From an uncultured Acetatifactor sp. (GTDB lineage Bacteria; Bacillota; Clostridia; Lachnospirales; Lachnospiraceae): 64,000 bases of DNA. Where the stretch lies: positions 1-64,000 of the forward strand of contig CAJTKW010000008.1 of the NCBI GenBank assembly GCA_910577035.1, given 5' to 3'. The notes under the pieces are model-generated. The model did not search any database and had not been told where the DNA came from. It saw only the letters and a list, made by a program, of their open reading frames with translations. Within the stretch, counting starts at the first letter, position 1; each line of letters begins with the position of its first letter. The position numbers and the translations under genes are program-made. Shown here in pieces: positions 15,892 to 24,495 of the stretch.

Positions 15892-16835
15892 AACACCGGA
15901 CAAGGGTGCTCTGCAGCTTTTACCTGTTGCTGGCTGCCTTTATCTGGGGGATGGCGTTTGTCTCCCAGAGTAAAGGAATGGACTATATGGGGCCGCTGAC
16001 CTTCAACGGTGTCCGCTCGCTGATCGGGTCTCTGGTGCTGGCGCTGTATATTTTCCTGTCCGGGAGGGCAGCCGGAGCAAAAAGGGAAAAGAGGGGAAAA
16101 ACAGACCGGGGGAGAACCTTTTGGGGAGGAATCTGGTGCGGACTTGCCCTTACGGCGGCAAGTACGCTTCAACAATACGGGCTCCAATATACGACAGTGG
16201 GCAAAGCAGGGTTTATTACTACGCTGTATATTATTTTTGTTCCCATTGCGGGAATCTTTTTTGGGCGCAGGGCATCAAAGATAGTCTGGGCGGGAACGGT
16301 GGCGGCGGCAGCCGGAATGTACCTGCTGTGTATGACGGAACGCCTGTCTCTGGGCAGGGGCGATATTCTGGTCTTCTGCTGTGCCATTGTGTTTACGGCC
16401 CATATTTTGCTGGTGGATTTCTTTTCGCCCGGGGCGGACGGGGTAATGATTTCCTGTATCCAGTTTGCGGTCTGCGGAGTCCTCTGTACCGGCGGGGCGC
16501 TTCTTTGGGAGCACCCCACCTGGAGCCAGCTGTGGGAGGGGGCAGGATCGCTGGCCTATGCCGGGATACTGAGCTGCGGAGTGGCATATACCCTGCAGAT
16601 TATAGGACAGAAGGGAGTGAATCCCACGGTGGCGGCGCTCCTTTTAAGCCTGGAATCGGTATTTGCCACGGTTTCCGGCTGGATTGCATACCGGATCGGT
16701 TTTCTGAAGACGGACCAGACTATGACGGGCAGGCAGATTCTGGGCTGTATTCTGGTATTCGGGGCGGTGATCCTGGTACAGCTTCCCCAGGGGCGGCGCT
16801 CCGAAAGCGGCAAAGAGCAGGAAAGACGGGCATGA
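15888..16835 (+). CDS. EamA/DMT-family transporter
   Basis: 315 residues with ten predicted transmembrane helices in two EamA halves (LAAFIWGMAFVSQSKGMDYM at the start, ALLLSLESVFATVSGWIAY near the end). DMT exporters move small metabolites, often amino acids; the cargo is unknown. A basic, Gly/Lys-rich loop follows the second helix. ATGA overlap with aroK suggests translational coupling. The C-terminus is basic and cytoplasmic. Confidence 0.9.
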   Translation: MKHRTRVLCSFYLLLAAFIWGMAFVSQSKGMDYMGPLTFNGVRSLIGSLVLALYIFLSGRAAGAKREKRGKTDRGRTFWGGIWCGLALTAASTLQQYGLQYTTVGKAGFITTLYIIFVPIAGIFFGRRASKIVWAGTVAAAAGMYLLCMTERLSLGRGDILVFCCAIVFTAHILLVDFFSPGADGVMISCIQFAVCGVLCTGGALLWEHPTWSQLWEGAGSLAYAGILSCGVAYTLQIIGQKGVNPTVAALLLSLESVFATVSGWIAYRIGFLKTDQTMTGRQILGCILVFGAVILVQLPQGRRSESGKEQERRA

Positions 16836-16894
16836 GGGCAGGGAAGTGCCGTATAAAAACAAGGAAAAGCAGCGTAAAAAACATAAAAAATGAG

Positions 16895-16925
16895 TGTATA
16901 AAATGATAACATCCATCAGAAACTA
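16895..16925 (+). promoter_or_regulatory. Sigma-G-like promoter of spoVAE
   Basis: TGTATA (16895-16900), 18 bases, GAAACTA (16919-16925), against TGAATA/CATACTA. The element ends 35 bases before the ATG at 16960, the same geometry as at spoVAD. Each element alone is weak evidence. Confidence 0.45.
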
Positions 16926-16959
16926 TGACAAAAGCCCTTATGGAAAAAGGAGTTGCGTT

Positions 16960-17316
16960 ATGATGGATTATGTGAATGCTTTTTGGGTAGGCGGACTGAT
17001 CTGTGCCCTGGTGCAGATCCTGATGGAAAAGACGAAAATGATGCCGGGGCGCATTATGGTGCTCTTAGTGGTGACGGGAGCGGTGATCAGTGTCTTCGGC
17101 TGGTATGAGCCCTTTCAGGAGTTTGCGGGGGCCGGGGCAGGCGTGCCGCTGCTTGGGTTCGGGAATGTCCTGATGAAGGGCGTAAAAGAAGCCGTGGACG
17201 AGCAGGGGCTGCTGGGCCTTTTTGCAGGCGGCTTTAAGGCAGGTGCAGTGGGTACGTCTGCCGCCCTGATATTCGGCTATCTGGCGAGCCTGGTCTTTAA
17301 GCCTAAAATGAAGTGA
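16960..17316 (+). CDS. spoVAE: Stage V sporulation protein AE
   Basis: 118 residues, three to four membrane helices. Typical SpoVAE segments are AFWVGGLICALVQILMEKT, GWYEPFQEFAGAGAGVPLLG, KEAVDEQGLLGLFAGG and FGYLASLVFKPK. SpoVAE is a membrane part of the dipicolinic acid channel used in sporulation and germination. Start taken at 16960 after AAAAAGGAG (16944-16952); an upstream in-frame ATG at 16903 overlaps the promoter-like element. It is separated from spoVAD by nine intervening genes, and spoVAC is not in the window. The 3' end is 3 bases from the convergent DUF5721 gene. Confidence 0.93.
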   Translation: MMDYVNAFWVGGLICALVQILMEKTKMMPGRIMVLLVVTGAVISVFGWYEPFQEFAGAGAGVPLLGFGNVLMKGVKEAVDEQGLLGLFAGGFKAGAVGTSAALIFGYLASLVFKPKMK

Positions 17317-17319
17317 CTT

Positions 17320-17826
17320 TCAGGAAATGAGTTCTTCGAAATCAATACCCTTTCCGGCTAGGTATTTGGTCAGGGCCCGGTCCCAGATGGCATCGGGCTC
17401 TTTTGACAGGACGAAGGAATGAAAGGAGGTTCCGGTGGTCAGTACCGCTTTTGAGCCGTCGTAGCGGATGGTCAGTACCAGAGCCTTGATCTGGGAAGGA
17501 TCGATGCCGCAGTTTTCCTTTTGCAGCAATGCGGCGGCCTTCTCCGGCATCAGATGCAGTACAAAGCGGAAAAACAGGGGTGTGCGTCTGCCTTTGATCA
17601 GGTCGAAGCACAGCCCTTTTATTTCGGACCAGGGGCGGAATTCATAAACGGGTAATCCGGAATCCGTTTCTTCCCCTTTGAAAAAGTCCTGATTGATGCG
17701 GCCGTCAATGGTATAAGTGTTGGCGGTACTGATAAGCGCTTCTTCCAGCAGGAAGCAGTCAAAGGTATCGGAAGCCAGAAGCCGGCTCATAAAGTTTTTC
17801 ATGGAAGTGATCTGAAATGCTGTCAT
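17320..17826 (-). CDS. DUF5721 family protein
   Basis: 168 residues. The segment MKNFMSRLLASDTFDCFLLEEA followed by TYTIDGRINQDFF matches the start of DUF5721, a family of unknown function common in Lachnospiraceae; the C-terminal half has ALVLTIRYDGSKAVLTTGTS. It has no signal or membrane segments and is probably a soluble cytoplasmic protein. It converges on spoVAE with a 3-base gap and is divergent from the DegV gene across about 270 bases with no recognisable gene. Confidence 0.75.
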   Translation of the reverse strand: MTAFQITSMKNFMSRLLASDTFDCFLLEEALISTANTYTIDGRINQDFFKGEETDSGLPVYEFRPWSEIKGLCFDLIKGRRTPLFFRFVLHLMPEKAAALLQKENCGIDPSQIKALVLTIRYDGSKAVLTTGTSFHSFVLSKEPDAIWDRALTKYLAGKGIDFEELIS

Positions 17827-18100
17827 GTCTGCCTTTCTGTGTGCGATGTTCGGAGTAAGCGAATTATTACAGTACCGGTAACGGTTCAGACATCACTGAA
17901 CTGATACCAGTATAGTACAAATTTAACAGGATGTACACAATCTTTTTCTTTACATGGAGGGATTTTTATGCTATCCTTCATGTAGTAATAAAAACTATAT
18001 GAAAAGGTTATAATAACTGAAAAGGGCGGAAATCGAAAAGGCCTGAAAGGTGCGCCATAAACGGCAGGACATGCCGAAAAACGGCGAGAGGGAGGTTCGT

Positions 18101-18937
18101 GTGAGTTACAAGATTGTGGTTGACAGCTGCTGCGAGCTGCCGGAAGAATTGCAGAAGGACGGAAGGATTCAGATCATACCTCTGGAGCTTTTTGTGGGGG
18201 AGTATCACGTCCTGGATGACGAGAGCTTCGACCAAAAGGAATTCCTGGAGAAGGTAGCAGAGTCGAAGGTATGTCCCAGGTCTGCCTGTCCGTCACCGGA
18301 ACGCTATATGGATGCTTATCTGTCGGATGCAGACAGAATCTATGTGATTACTCTTTCGGCCAAGCTCAGCGGAAGCTATAACAGTGCGGTACTGGCAGCA
18401 AATCTTTACGAAGAAGAGCACGGTGAGAAGAAAATACATGTGTTTGACTCCGAGTCTGCCAGCGGCGGGGAGACCCAGCTTGTGCTGAAGCTGATGGAGC
18501 TGGAAGAGGAAGGGCTTTCCTTTGAAAAGACAGTGGAAAAGGTGGAACGATTCCGAAACAGCGTCCTCACATACTTTGTACTGGATAATCTGGAGACGCT
18601 GCGGAAAAACGGAAGACTTTCGTCGGTGAAAGCGCTGGTGGCGTCCACCCTGAACATTAAGCCCATTATGGCAGGGTTCAGAGGGCAGATCGTGCAGAAG
18701 TCCCAGTGTATCGGCATGAAGAAGGCGCTGGCACGGCTGGGGGAGCTTGTGACGGAGGAGCTGAAGGAGGCAAAGGACAGGTGTCTGATCATCAGCCACT
18801 GTAATGCCCCGGACCGGGCGGAACTGGTGAAAAAGCTGATGATGGCGAAAAATGAGTTTAAGCGAGTCATTATTATGAATACCAGGGGAGTCAGCAGCAT
18901 GTATGCCAATGCAGGAGGAATCATTGTGACTGCATAG
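18101..18937 (+). CDS. DegV family fatty-acid-binding protein
   Basis: 278 residues. DegV (FakB-like) proteins bind a fatty acid and present it to a kinase. The N-terminal YKIVVDSCCELP corresponds to the D-S-x-x-D/E-L-P opening, KVCPRSACPSPERYMDAY to the fatty-acid lid region, ITLSAKLSGSYNSAVLAA to the binding-site Ser, and FDSESASGGETQLVL to the next. GTG start at 18101 chosen because GGAGG lies at 18091-18095; an in-frame ATG at 18050 has no site. It stands alone; no FakA-type kinase is adjacent. Confidence 0.88.
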   Translation: MSYKIVVDSCCELPEELQKDGRIQIIPLELFVGEYHVLDDESFDQKEFLEKVAESKVCPRSACPSPERYMDAYLSDADRIYVITLSAKLSGSYNSAVLAANLYEEEHGEKKIHVFDSESASGGETQLVLKLMELEEEGLSFEKTVEKVERFRNSVLTYFVLDNLETLRKNGRLSSVKALVASTLNIKPIMAGFRGQIVQKSQCIGMKKALARLGELVTEELKEAKDRCLIISHCNAPDRAELVKKLMMAKNEFKRVIIMNTRGVSSMYANAGGIIVTA

Positions 18938-18981
18938 GCAAAGAGTGCTCCGGCGGAGAGGCTTGATTCCTGGACGGGGGT

Positions 18982-19908
18982 TCAATCCGTGGCTCCGGGG
19001 GCGCGGCTGTGGCTGCCCGAATTCCTGCGGTAGGCAGAGGGAGAAGCCCCCGTCATTTTATAAAAGGTGCGATTGAAATAACTGACATTGTTGAACCCGC
19101 AGAGGGAAGCAATCTCAGTTATTTTTTTGTCCGTTTGGGCCAGGAGCTCACAGCTCTTTACAATACGGAGCCTGTTCAGATAGGCAAAAGGGGTATACCC
19201 GGTGCAGCTTTTAAAGTTGTGACAGAAGTAGCTTTCGCTGAAGCCTGCCTGCTTTGACAGTTCTGCCAGGGTCACGGGATTGGCAAAATTGTGCTGAAGG
19301 AAATCCAGGCTTTTCCGGATCTCGTCTTGCAGGGCGCTGCCTGAGGAGTCCGCATTGAGCCCGGAAAAGCAAAGATTGTATAATTCCTGCCAGCATAGAA
19401 GCAGGGATCCCATAAGGGAGAGCTCGTAACGTTCCAGTTCGGGCTCCTGCAGGGAGAATATTGCGGGCAGCAGCATCAGCAGCCGGGCATTGTCCGGCTG
19501 ATCTGCCGTGATGGGGAAGATGCAGTCAGGACGGCGAAGCTGCAGGGGGGCAAAGTAATTTTGGCAACGGGGGGGAAGGCTCTGCTCCAGCAGTTTCAGG
19601 TCGAATACTACAGCCCGGTGGCAGCAGACGGCCGCAGGGTCGGTTCGGTTGACTGCGCTGTGAATCTGGGCCGGGGGGATAAAGATCCCTTCTCCGGCTT
19701 CCAGGGAAAAGGAGCGGCCTTCCACCTGGAAATCCACCGCACCCTGTTCCAGATAAAAGAGCTCCGCTTCGGAATGACAATGGAGGTAGAGCGCGCAGGG
19801 CTCTCCTTTCTCCACCACCGTGCGGTAGAGGGAGAAAGGGCGGGAATCGGTACGGTGTACTATATTTTCCACTGGCTTGGAATTCAGCAGGGTTACATTT
19901 CCGGGCAT
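18982..19908 (-). CDS. AraC-family transcriptional regulator with cupin sensor domain
   Basis: 308 residues. Residues about 25-100 form a cupin-like sugar-binding domain (LYLHCHSEAELFYLEQG, LEAGEGIFIPPAQIH). The C-terminal 100 residues are the two-HTH AraC domain: VTLAELSKQAGFSESYFCHNFK and ITEIASLCGFNNVSYFNRTF. It is divergent from the GH31-GH43 pair, so it most likely activates those genes in response to a sugar. Direct repeats with 21-bp spacing in the shared 150-base gap fit AraC binding. The terminal tail is short and basic. Confidence 0.93.
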   Translation of the reverse strand: MPGNVTLLNSKPVENIVHRTDSRPFSLYRTVVEKGEPCALYLHCHSEAELFYLEQGAVDFQVEGRSFSLEAGEGIFIPPAQIHSAVNRTDPAAVCCHRAVVFDLKLLEQSLPPRCQNYFAPLQLRRPDCIFPITADQPDNARLLMLLPAIFSLQEPELERYELSLMGSLLLCWQELYNLCFSGLNADSSGSALQDEIRKSLDFLQHNFANPVTLAELSKQAGFSESYFCHNFKSCTGYTPFAYLNRLRIVKSCELLAQTDKKITEIASLCGFNNVSYFNRTFYKMTGASPSAYRRNSGSHSRAPGATD

Positions 19909-19955
19909 GGTGACAGGCTCCTCCCTTTGGTATCATCATACTCTGAAAAGCAAAA

Positions 19956-20011
19956 TAGTGCAAGTATCTCCCACAATAATGCAAGAATTTCAGCCGGGCT
20001 GCAACTATAAT
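19956..20011 (+). promoter_or_regulatory. AraC-type direct repeats and -10 box before the GH31 gene
   Basis: TAGTGCAAGTAT (19956-19967) and TAATGCAAGAAT (19977-19988) are direct repeats exactly 21 bases apart, matching 10 of 12 bases. TATAAT follows at 20006-20011; the -35 position (19983-19988) falls inside the second repeat and is a poor match to TTGACA. Looser TGCAA copies lie at 20000 and 20024. This is the arrangement of an activator overlapping a weak -35. Confidence 0.6.
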
Positions 20012-20058
20012 AATATCATAAGCTGCAAGAAAATGCAGAAAACGAAAGGAATGGGCTT

Positions 20059-22038
20059 ATGGGGATGATAACACTGGAGAAGGAAAAGATCATTTTCAGC
20101 CGCCGGGACGAGCTGACCGTGGTGGAGGCTTACGGAAAGGATTGTATCAGGTGCCGTTCCACAAAGAACGGTAAGCTGAGTGAGGAAAACTGGACGCTGC
20201 TGCCTCCCGGGGAAGCGTCGGAGGGAATTGTCAGCGGGGACAGCCGATGTGCCACCCTGGCCAACGGGAGCATATCCGTGAAGGTAGAGGCAGGTAATCC
20301 GTGGTACGGAGGCGTACTGACCTGGTACCGGGAGGGAAAGCAGATCCTGCACACGAAATTTGAAGGTGACTATACCGGTCGAAACGTACATACGGAGGGG
20401 GACCATTATCAGATCAAGGTGATATTTGACGCCAATCCGGGAGAGCATTTTTACGGGCTGGGGCAGGAGCAGGAGGACATATTTGACCGGAAGGGCAGCA
20501 CCTGTAACCTGCAGCATTATAATACAAAGTCCGCAGTGCCGGTGCTGTATTCTTCCCTGGGCTACGGCTTCTTCTGGAACAATCCTGCGCCGGGGCGCTG
20601 TGAGACCACAAAGAATCATACCATGTGGGTAGCCGACAGCGCTTATCAGGCGGACTATCTGGTGTACGGGGGAAAGACCCCGGCCCAGGTGCTGAAAAAG
20701 TACTGTGATCTCACGGGCTATGCGCCGGCCTTTCCGGAGTGGGCGGCGGGCTTCTGGCAGAGTAAGCTGCGCTATGAGAGCCAGGAGGAGGTGCTGGAAA
20801 CTGCCAGGGAGTATAAGCGCCGGGGAATTCCCCTGGCGGCAATTGTCATTGATTATTTCCACTGGACGGAGCAGGGGGAATGGAAATTTGACCCCAGGTA
20901 CTGGCCTGACCCGGAGGGCATGTGCAGGGAGCTAAAGGAAATGGGCGTCCAGCCTGTGGTATCCATCTGGCCTACCATCAATCCGGCCAGCGAGAATTAC
21001 CGGGCCATGGATGACGCTAACATGCTGGTGCGCACGGAAAACGGCCAATACGGGACATTTGACTTCTACGGTCAACAGACCTTTATTGATCCTACGAATC
21101 CGGCAACCGGGCCTTTTGTCTGGGATAAGGTGAAGCGGAATTATTATGACAGGGGAATTCACAATTTCTGGCTGGATGAGGCGGAGCCGGAGGTGCATCC
21201 CCAACAGTATTCCAACCTGAAGCTGTACGCGGGAAACGGTGCCCAGACGGCTATGCTCTATCCTTACTATTACAGCAAAATGTTCTACGACGGGCTGAGG
21301 CAGGCAGGGGAGGAAGAGGTGATCCTCCTGACCCGGGCAGCTTATCCGGGCAGCCAGAAATACGGTTCCCTGGTCTGGAACGGGGACATTGGTTCCACCT
21401 TTGAGGCGCTGCGCATGAGTGTAAAGACGGGGCTTTCCATGGCTATGTGCGGGATTCCCTGGTGGAACAGCGATATAGGCGGGTTCCATTCCGGGAATAT
21501 TGAGAGCGAATATTTCCGGGAGTTGATCGTGCGTTGGGCTCAGTTCGGCCTGTTCTGCCCTGTTATGAGGCTTCACGGATCCAGGCTGCGGACGCCGGGA
21601 CAGGCGGAGCGGCATCCCGGGGTGAAGGAGAGAAGCGGCGGGGACAATGAGATCTGGAGCTTCGGCGACAGGGCTTATCAGGTGCTGAAGGAGCTGGTGG
21701 AGCTTCGGGAAAAGCTGAAGCCTTATATCTGCCGCCACATGGAGATCGCTTCCAAAGAGGGCAAGCCCCTGATGCGTCCCATGTTCTTTGAAAATCCGGA
21801 GGACCCGGTATGCTATGAGCTGGAGGATCAGTATTACTTTGGGGAGGATATACTGTTTGCACCCATTACGGAGCAGGGCTGCAGGGAGCGCAGGGTTTAT
21901 CTGCCGAAGGGGCGCTGGCAGGATGTGAACGGCAGTAAGGTATGCGAGGGCGGCCGCTGGCTGACCTGTGAGGCACCCCTGGAAAAGTTTATTGCCTTTG
22001 TGAAAGAGGGAAGCTCTGTAGCGGAGGTTTTTAGGTAA
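20059..22038 (+). CDS. Glycoside hydrolase family 31 alpha-glycosidase (XylS-like)
   Basis: 659 residues with no signal peptide, so cytosolic. The predicted nucleophile is Asp373 in FWLDEAEPE and the acid/base Asp443 in WNGDIGS; AAIVIDYFHWTEQGEWKFD is the conserved strand before the nucleophile. The DEAEP form of the nucleophile motif is that of the alpha-xylosidase XylS group rather than of classic alpha-glucosidase, but the substrate is not certain. GAAAGGA at 20044-20050 precedes the ATG. It forms an operon with the GH43 gene 12 bases downstream and is probably controlled by the divergent AraC protein. Confidence 0.9.
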   Translation: MGMITLEKEKIIFSRRDELTVVEAYGKDCIRCRSTKNGKLSEENWTLLPPGEASEGIVSGDSRCATLANGSISVKVEAGNPWYGGVLTWYREGKQILHTKFEGDYTGRNVHTEGDHYQIKVIFDANPGEHFYGLGQEQEDIFDRKGSTCNLQHYNTKSAVPVLYSSLGYGFFWNNPAPGRCETTKNHTMWVADSAYQADYLVYGGKTPAQVLKKYCDLTGYAPAFPEWAAGFWQSKLRYESQEEVLETAREYKRRGIPLAAIVIDYFHWTEQGEWKFDPRYWPDPEGMCRELKEMGVQPVVSIWPTINPASENYRAMDDANMLVRTENGQYGTFDFYGQQTFIDPTNPATGPFVWDKVKRNYYDRGIHNFWLDEAEPEVHPQQYSNLKLYAGNGAQTAMLYPYYYSKMFYDGLRQAGEEEVILLTRAAYPGSQKYGSLVWNGDIGSTFEALRMSVKTGLSMAMCGIPWWNSDIGGFHSGNIESEYFRELIVRWAQFGLFCPVMRLHGSRLRTPGQAERHPGVKERSGGDNEIWSFGDRAYQVLKELVELREKLKPYICRHMEIASKEGKPLMRPMFFENPEDPVCYELEDQYYFGEDILFAPITEQGCRERRVYLPKGRWQDVNGSKVCEGGRWLTCEAPLEKFIAFVKEGSSVAEVFR

Positions 22039-22050
22039 GAAAGGTATGGT

Positions 22051-23739
22051 ATGAACAGGACAATTATCAGGGTATATACGGAAAAAATCGTGGAAAATAA
22101 GTATCCCGCATCCCTGGCTAACAGTGTGCATTTTGCGCTTGGCCGGGAGGGAAAGCCTTTTCAGAGCCTGAACCAGGGCTATGGCATCTTGTTTGCCAGG
22201 GCTGCAATCCGGGAGGATAACACCATTGCGGAGCGGGGAATCCGGAATCCCCGCCTGTGTAAGGAGGGGGATGAGTATCTGATTTATGCGGAGCCGCTGG
22301 ACGAGAACTGGAATCCCCTGGAGGGCGGCGGCTATCTGGTCTGGAGAACCAGGGATTTTGTCCGTTTCAGTGAGCAGGAATGGACAGAGGCCGCGCCCGG
22401 GTCAGAGGGCCGGGAGAAGCCGGAGGCTGCGCCAGGGCCAAAGGGCCGGGAGGCGCAGGAGGCCGTGCCCGGGGCTGAAGAGCTGGAAATTCCGGAGGGG
22501 CTGCTTGCCGGGATTTATGAGCGCTGGGTGCCCTTGCAGAGCGTGGCGGCGGAGGTTCCGGCGCAGGTGCGTCTGAGGAGCCTGGAGGAGCTGGAGCAGG
22601 TCCGGGTGAAAGTGTCTTATTCCGACGGCTCGGCGGATGATAAGCCTGTGTGCTGGAACCGGGAGAGCCTGACTGCCTTGGGGGACGGCAAATATCGGGT
22701 TGCCGGGAGAATAGAGCCTGTGGATACAGGATTTCCCCTGGCGGTTGGGTATGCGGATCCGGTTTTGCTGTTCCGGGAAGGGGTCTGGTATTTTCTGGCT
22801 ACCAACGACAACGTAAATGACATTGGCCTGTTTGTGCGCAGGGCGGACACACTGGAAGGGCTCTTTGCGGAGGATGCGGAGGAGCACTGCATTCTTGCTT
22901 ACAATGAGGAAAAAGGCTTCTGTCAGACCTTCTGGGCGCCGGAATTTCATGAGATCGGCGGCGTGCTGTACATCCTCTTTGCCGTGGGCGGCAGGCAGTG
23001 GGCGCCTCAATGCCATATGATGCGGCTGAAGGAAGGCGGAGAGATCACGGATGCTTCCGGCTGGGAGGAACCGGTGCGGGTATGCAGGGCGGACGGAAAT
23101 CCCCTGGCGACGGACGGCATTACGCTGGATATGACCTGCTTTAAGGCAGGAGACAGCTGCTATGTATGCTGGTCTTACCGGTATGGCATCGGTACGCCGA
23201 AGGATACGGGATCCATGCTCTATATTGCAACAGTGGACGAGAGCCGTCCTGAACGGCTCACCTCGGAGCCGGTACTGCTGTCCCGGCCCCTCTACGGCTG
23301 GGAGAATACCAGCGGCACCATCAACAATGAAGGGCCTTATGCCCTGATCCTGGGGGATACGGTATACCTGGCCTATTCCGGGGGAGATGCCGGCGGCTAT
23401 TATTATGTGGTGGGGTATCTTACCGCACCTGCGGGCAGAAATCTGCTGGATGTGGAAAACTGGACGAAGCTTCCCACTGCAGTCTTCAGTTCCTCCTCCA
23501 TAGAGGGAATTCAGGGACCGGGACATAATTCCTTTTTCCGGGATGAACAGGGCAGGCTGATGATTGCGTACCATGCCCAGGAACGGGAAAAATATTTTAA
23601 GAGATGCACCGCGTTTCACAGGGTGCATCTGTCAAAATCCGGATTCCCGCTGTTAAATGTGGCAGGGGAGAGGGACGTGGCAGAGAAGCTGCGGCAGGTA
23701 GAGCTGACCTTTACGATGGAACAGGGGAATATAGGCTGA
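22051..23739 (+). CDS. Glycoside hydrolase family 43 protein
   Basis: 562 residues, no signal peptide. The five-bladed GH43 propeller starts after an N-terminal region: Asp236 in GYADPVLLF is the candidate base, FWAPEFHEI the conserved WAPE strand, and Glu427 in NNEGPYALIL the candidate acid. Such enzymes cut arabinosides or xylosides. Residues about 112-150 contain a low-complexity insert with three loose repeats (EAAPGSEGRE, EAAPGPKGRE, EAVPGAEELE). The protein is longer than usual GH43 enzymes (about 300-500). With the GH31 gene it suggests breakdown of xylose- or arabinose-decorated oligosaccharides. Confidence 0.85.
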   Translation: MNRTIIRVYTEKIVENKYPASLANSVHFALGREGKPFQSLNQGYGILFARAAIREDNTIAERGIRNPRLCKEGDEYLIYAEPLDENWNPLEGGGYLVWRTRDFVRFSEQEWTEAAPGSEGREKPEAAPGPKGREAQEAVPGAEELEIPEGLLAGIYERWVPLQSVAAEVPAQVRLRSLEELEQVRVKVSYSDGSADDKPVCWNRESLTALGDGKYRVAGRIEPVDTGFPLAVGYADPVLLFREGVWYFLATNDNVNDIGLFVRRADTLEGLFAEDAEEHCILAYNEEKGFCQTFWAPEFHEIGGVLYILFAVGGRQWAPQCHMMRLKEGGEITDASGWEEPVRVCRADGNPLATDGITLDMTCFKAGDSCYVCWSYRYGIGTPKDTGSMLYIATVDESRPERLTSEPVLLSRPLYGWENTSGTINNEGPYALILGDTVYLAYSGGDAGGYYYVVGYLTAPAGRNLLDVENWTKLPTAVFSSSSIEGIQGPGHNSFFRDEQGRLMIAYHAQEREKYFKRCTAFHRVHLSKSGFPLLNVAGERDVAEKLRQVELTFTMEQGNIG

Positions 23740-23747
23740 ATATCCCG

Positions 23748-23771
23748 GCGCGGGGCTTGCGAAAGCCCCGC
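23748..23771 (+). terminator. Hairpin after the GH43 gene
   Basis: GCGGGGCTT pairs perfectly with AAGCCCCGC around a 4-base loop, 8 bases after the GH43 stop. The following AAATCTGTTAT is only partly T-rich, so this may be a weak terminator. Confidence 0.5.
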
Positions 23772-23824
23772 AAATCTGTTATAGTTATTTGGCAGTAAAA
23801 GTAGTCGGGAGAACAGAAAGCACA

Positions 23825-24232
23825 ATGGGAAGAAAGCATACGGGGGCGCACAGATGGATGTGCCTGCTTATCCTTATGATTCTGATCTTAGCGGGGGTGC
23901 GCATGGAAGAGCTTCATGCGGATTCCTGTTCTGCGTATCCTGATTTTGGCATGGCAGGTATTCAGAGAGTCAGCAGCGGGCAGACGGACGTTCTTTACAG
24001 TGACAGCAGGACGTTAAGCCAGTTGGACCATTTTACAGTTTACCGCTCAGGCGGCCGTTTCCTCACGGGAATGCGGCCGGGGCAGTGGATGGCCGTATTT
24101 CTGATTCCTGCGGCAATGTTTCTGAAGCTTCTTACCCGGGAGATATTTCTCCCTCTTTGCGAGGCCTGTGAAAATCAATACAGGCGCAGAACCCTTAAAT
24201 TTATTCACCAAAAAGACGGTAAAAAAGCATAA
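23825..24232 (+). CDS. Small membrane protein of unknown function
   Basis: 135 residues with two hydrophobic segments: one near the N-terminus (CLLILMILILAGV) and one near residue 90-105 (WMAVFLIPAAMFLKLL), giving a short extracellular loop of about 50 residues. The C-terminal tail is basic (YRRRTLKFIHQKDGKK). I do not recognise the family. The ribosome binding site is weak, and an in-frame upstream TTG at 23789 is possible. Confidence 0.55.
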   Translation: MGRKHTGAHRWMCLLILMILILAGVRMEELHADSCSAYPDFGMAGIQRVSSGQTDVLYSDSRTLSQLDHFTVYRSGGRFLTGMRPGQWMAVFLIPAAMFLKLLTREIFLPLCEACENQYRRRTLKFIHQKDGKKA

Positions 24233-24352
24233 CAACTCCGGATATTCTGTTTAGAACGCCTGTGCCGGCACTGTGACTGTGCGGCAGGAGGCTTGTTTTG
24301 CGTGCAGAAATACTTATTTTTTGTAAATAATTACGAATTGGAGGAGAATGCT

Positions 24353-24495
24353 TTGGTTGAAAAAATCGTTTTTATATTTATCCTGATTGTTGCCGTGGGC
24401 GGAGGCGTCCTGGGGTGCATCTACGAATTCGGAGGGAAAAAAGTACGCCTGCAGAAAAGGCGGAGTCCGTTACTAAGGAGGGGGAAGAGGCATGA
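24353..24495 (+). CDS. Tiny membrane protein with a frameshift at an A6 run
   Basis: TTG start 6 bases after GGAGGAG. The zero frame gives a membrane helix (IVFIFILIVAVGGGVLGCIY) and then, past six A residues at 24437-24442, an unnatural basic stretch that runs on to 24604. A shift to the -1 frame at the A-run instead gives a hydrophilic tail STPAEKAESVTKEGEEA whose stop overlaps the next ATG as ATGA. The product would be about 47 residues. Either one A has been lost from an A7 run or ribosomes or polymerase slip here; the sequence cannot decide. The coordinates given assume the shift. Confidence 0.5.
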
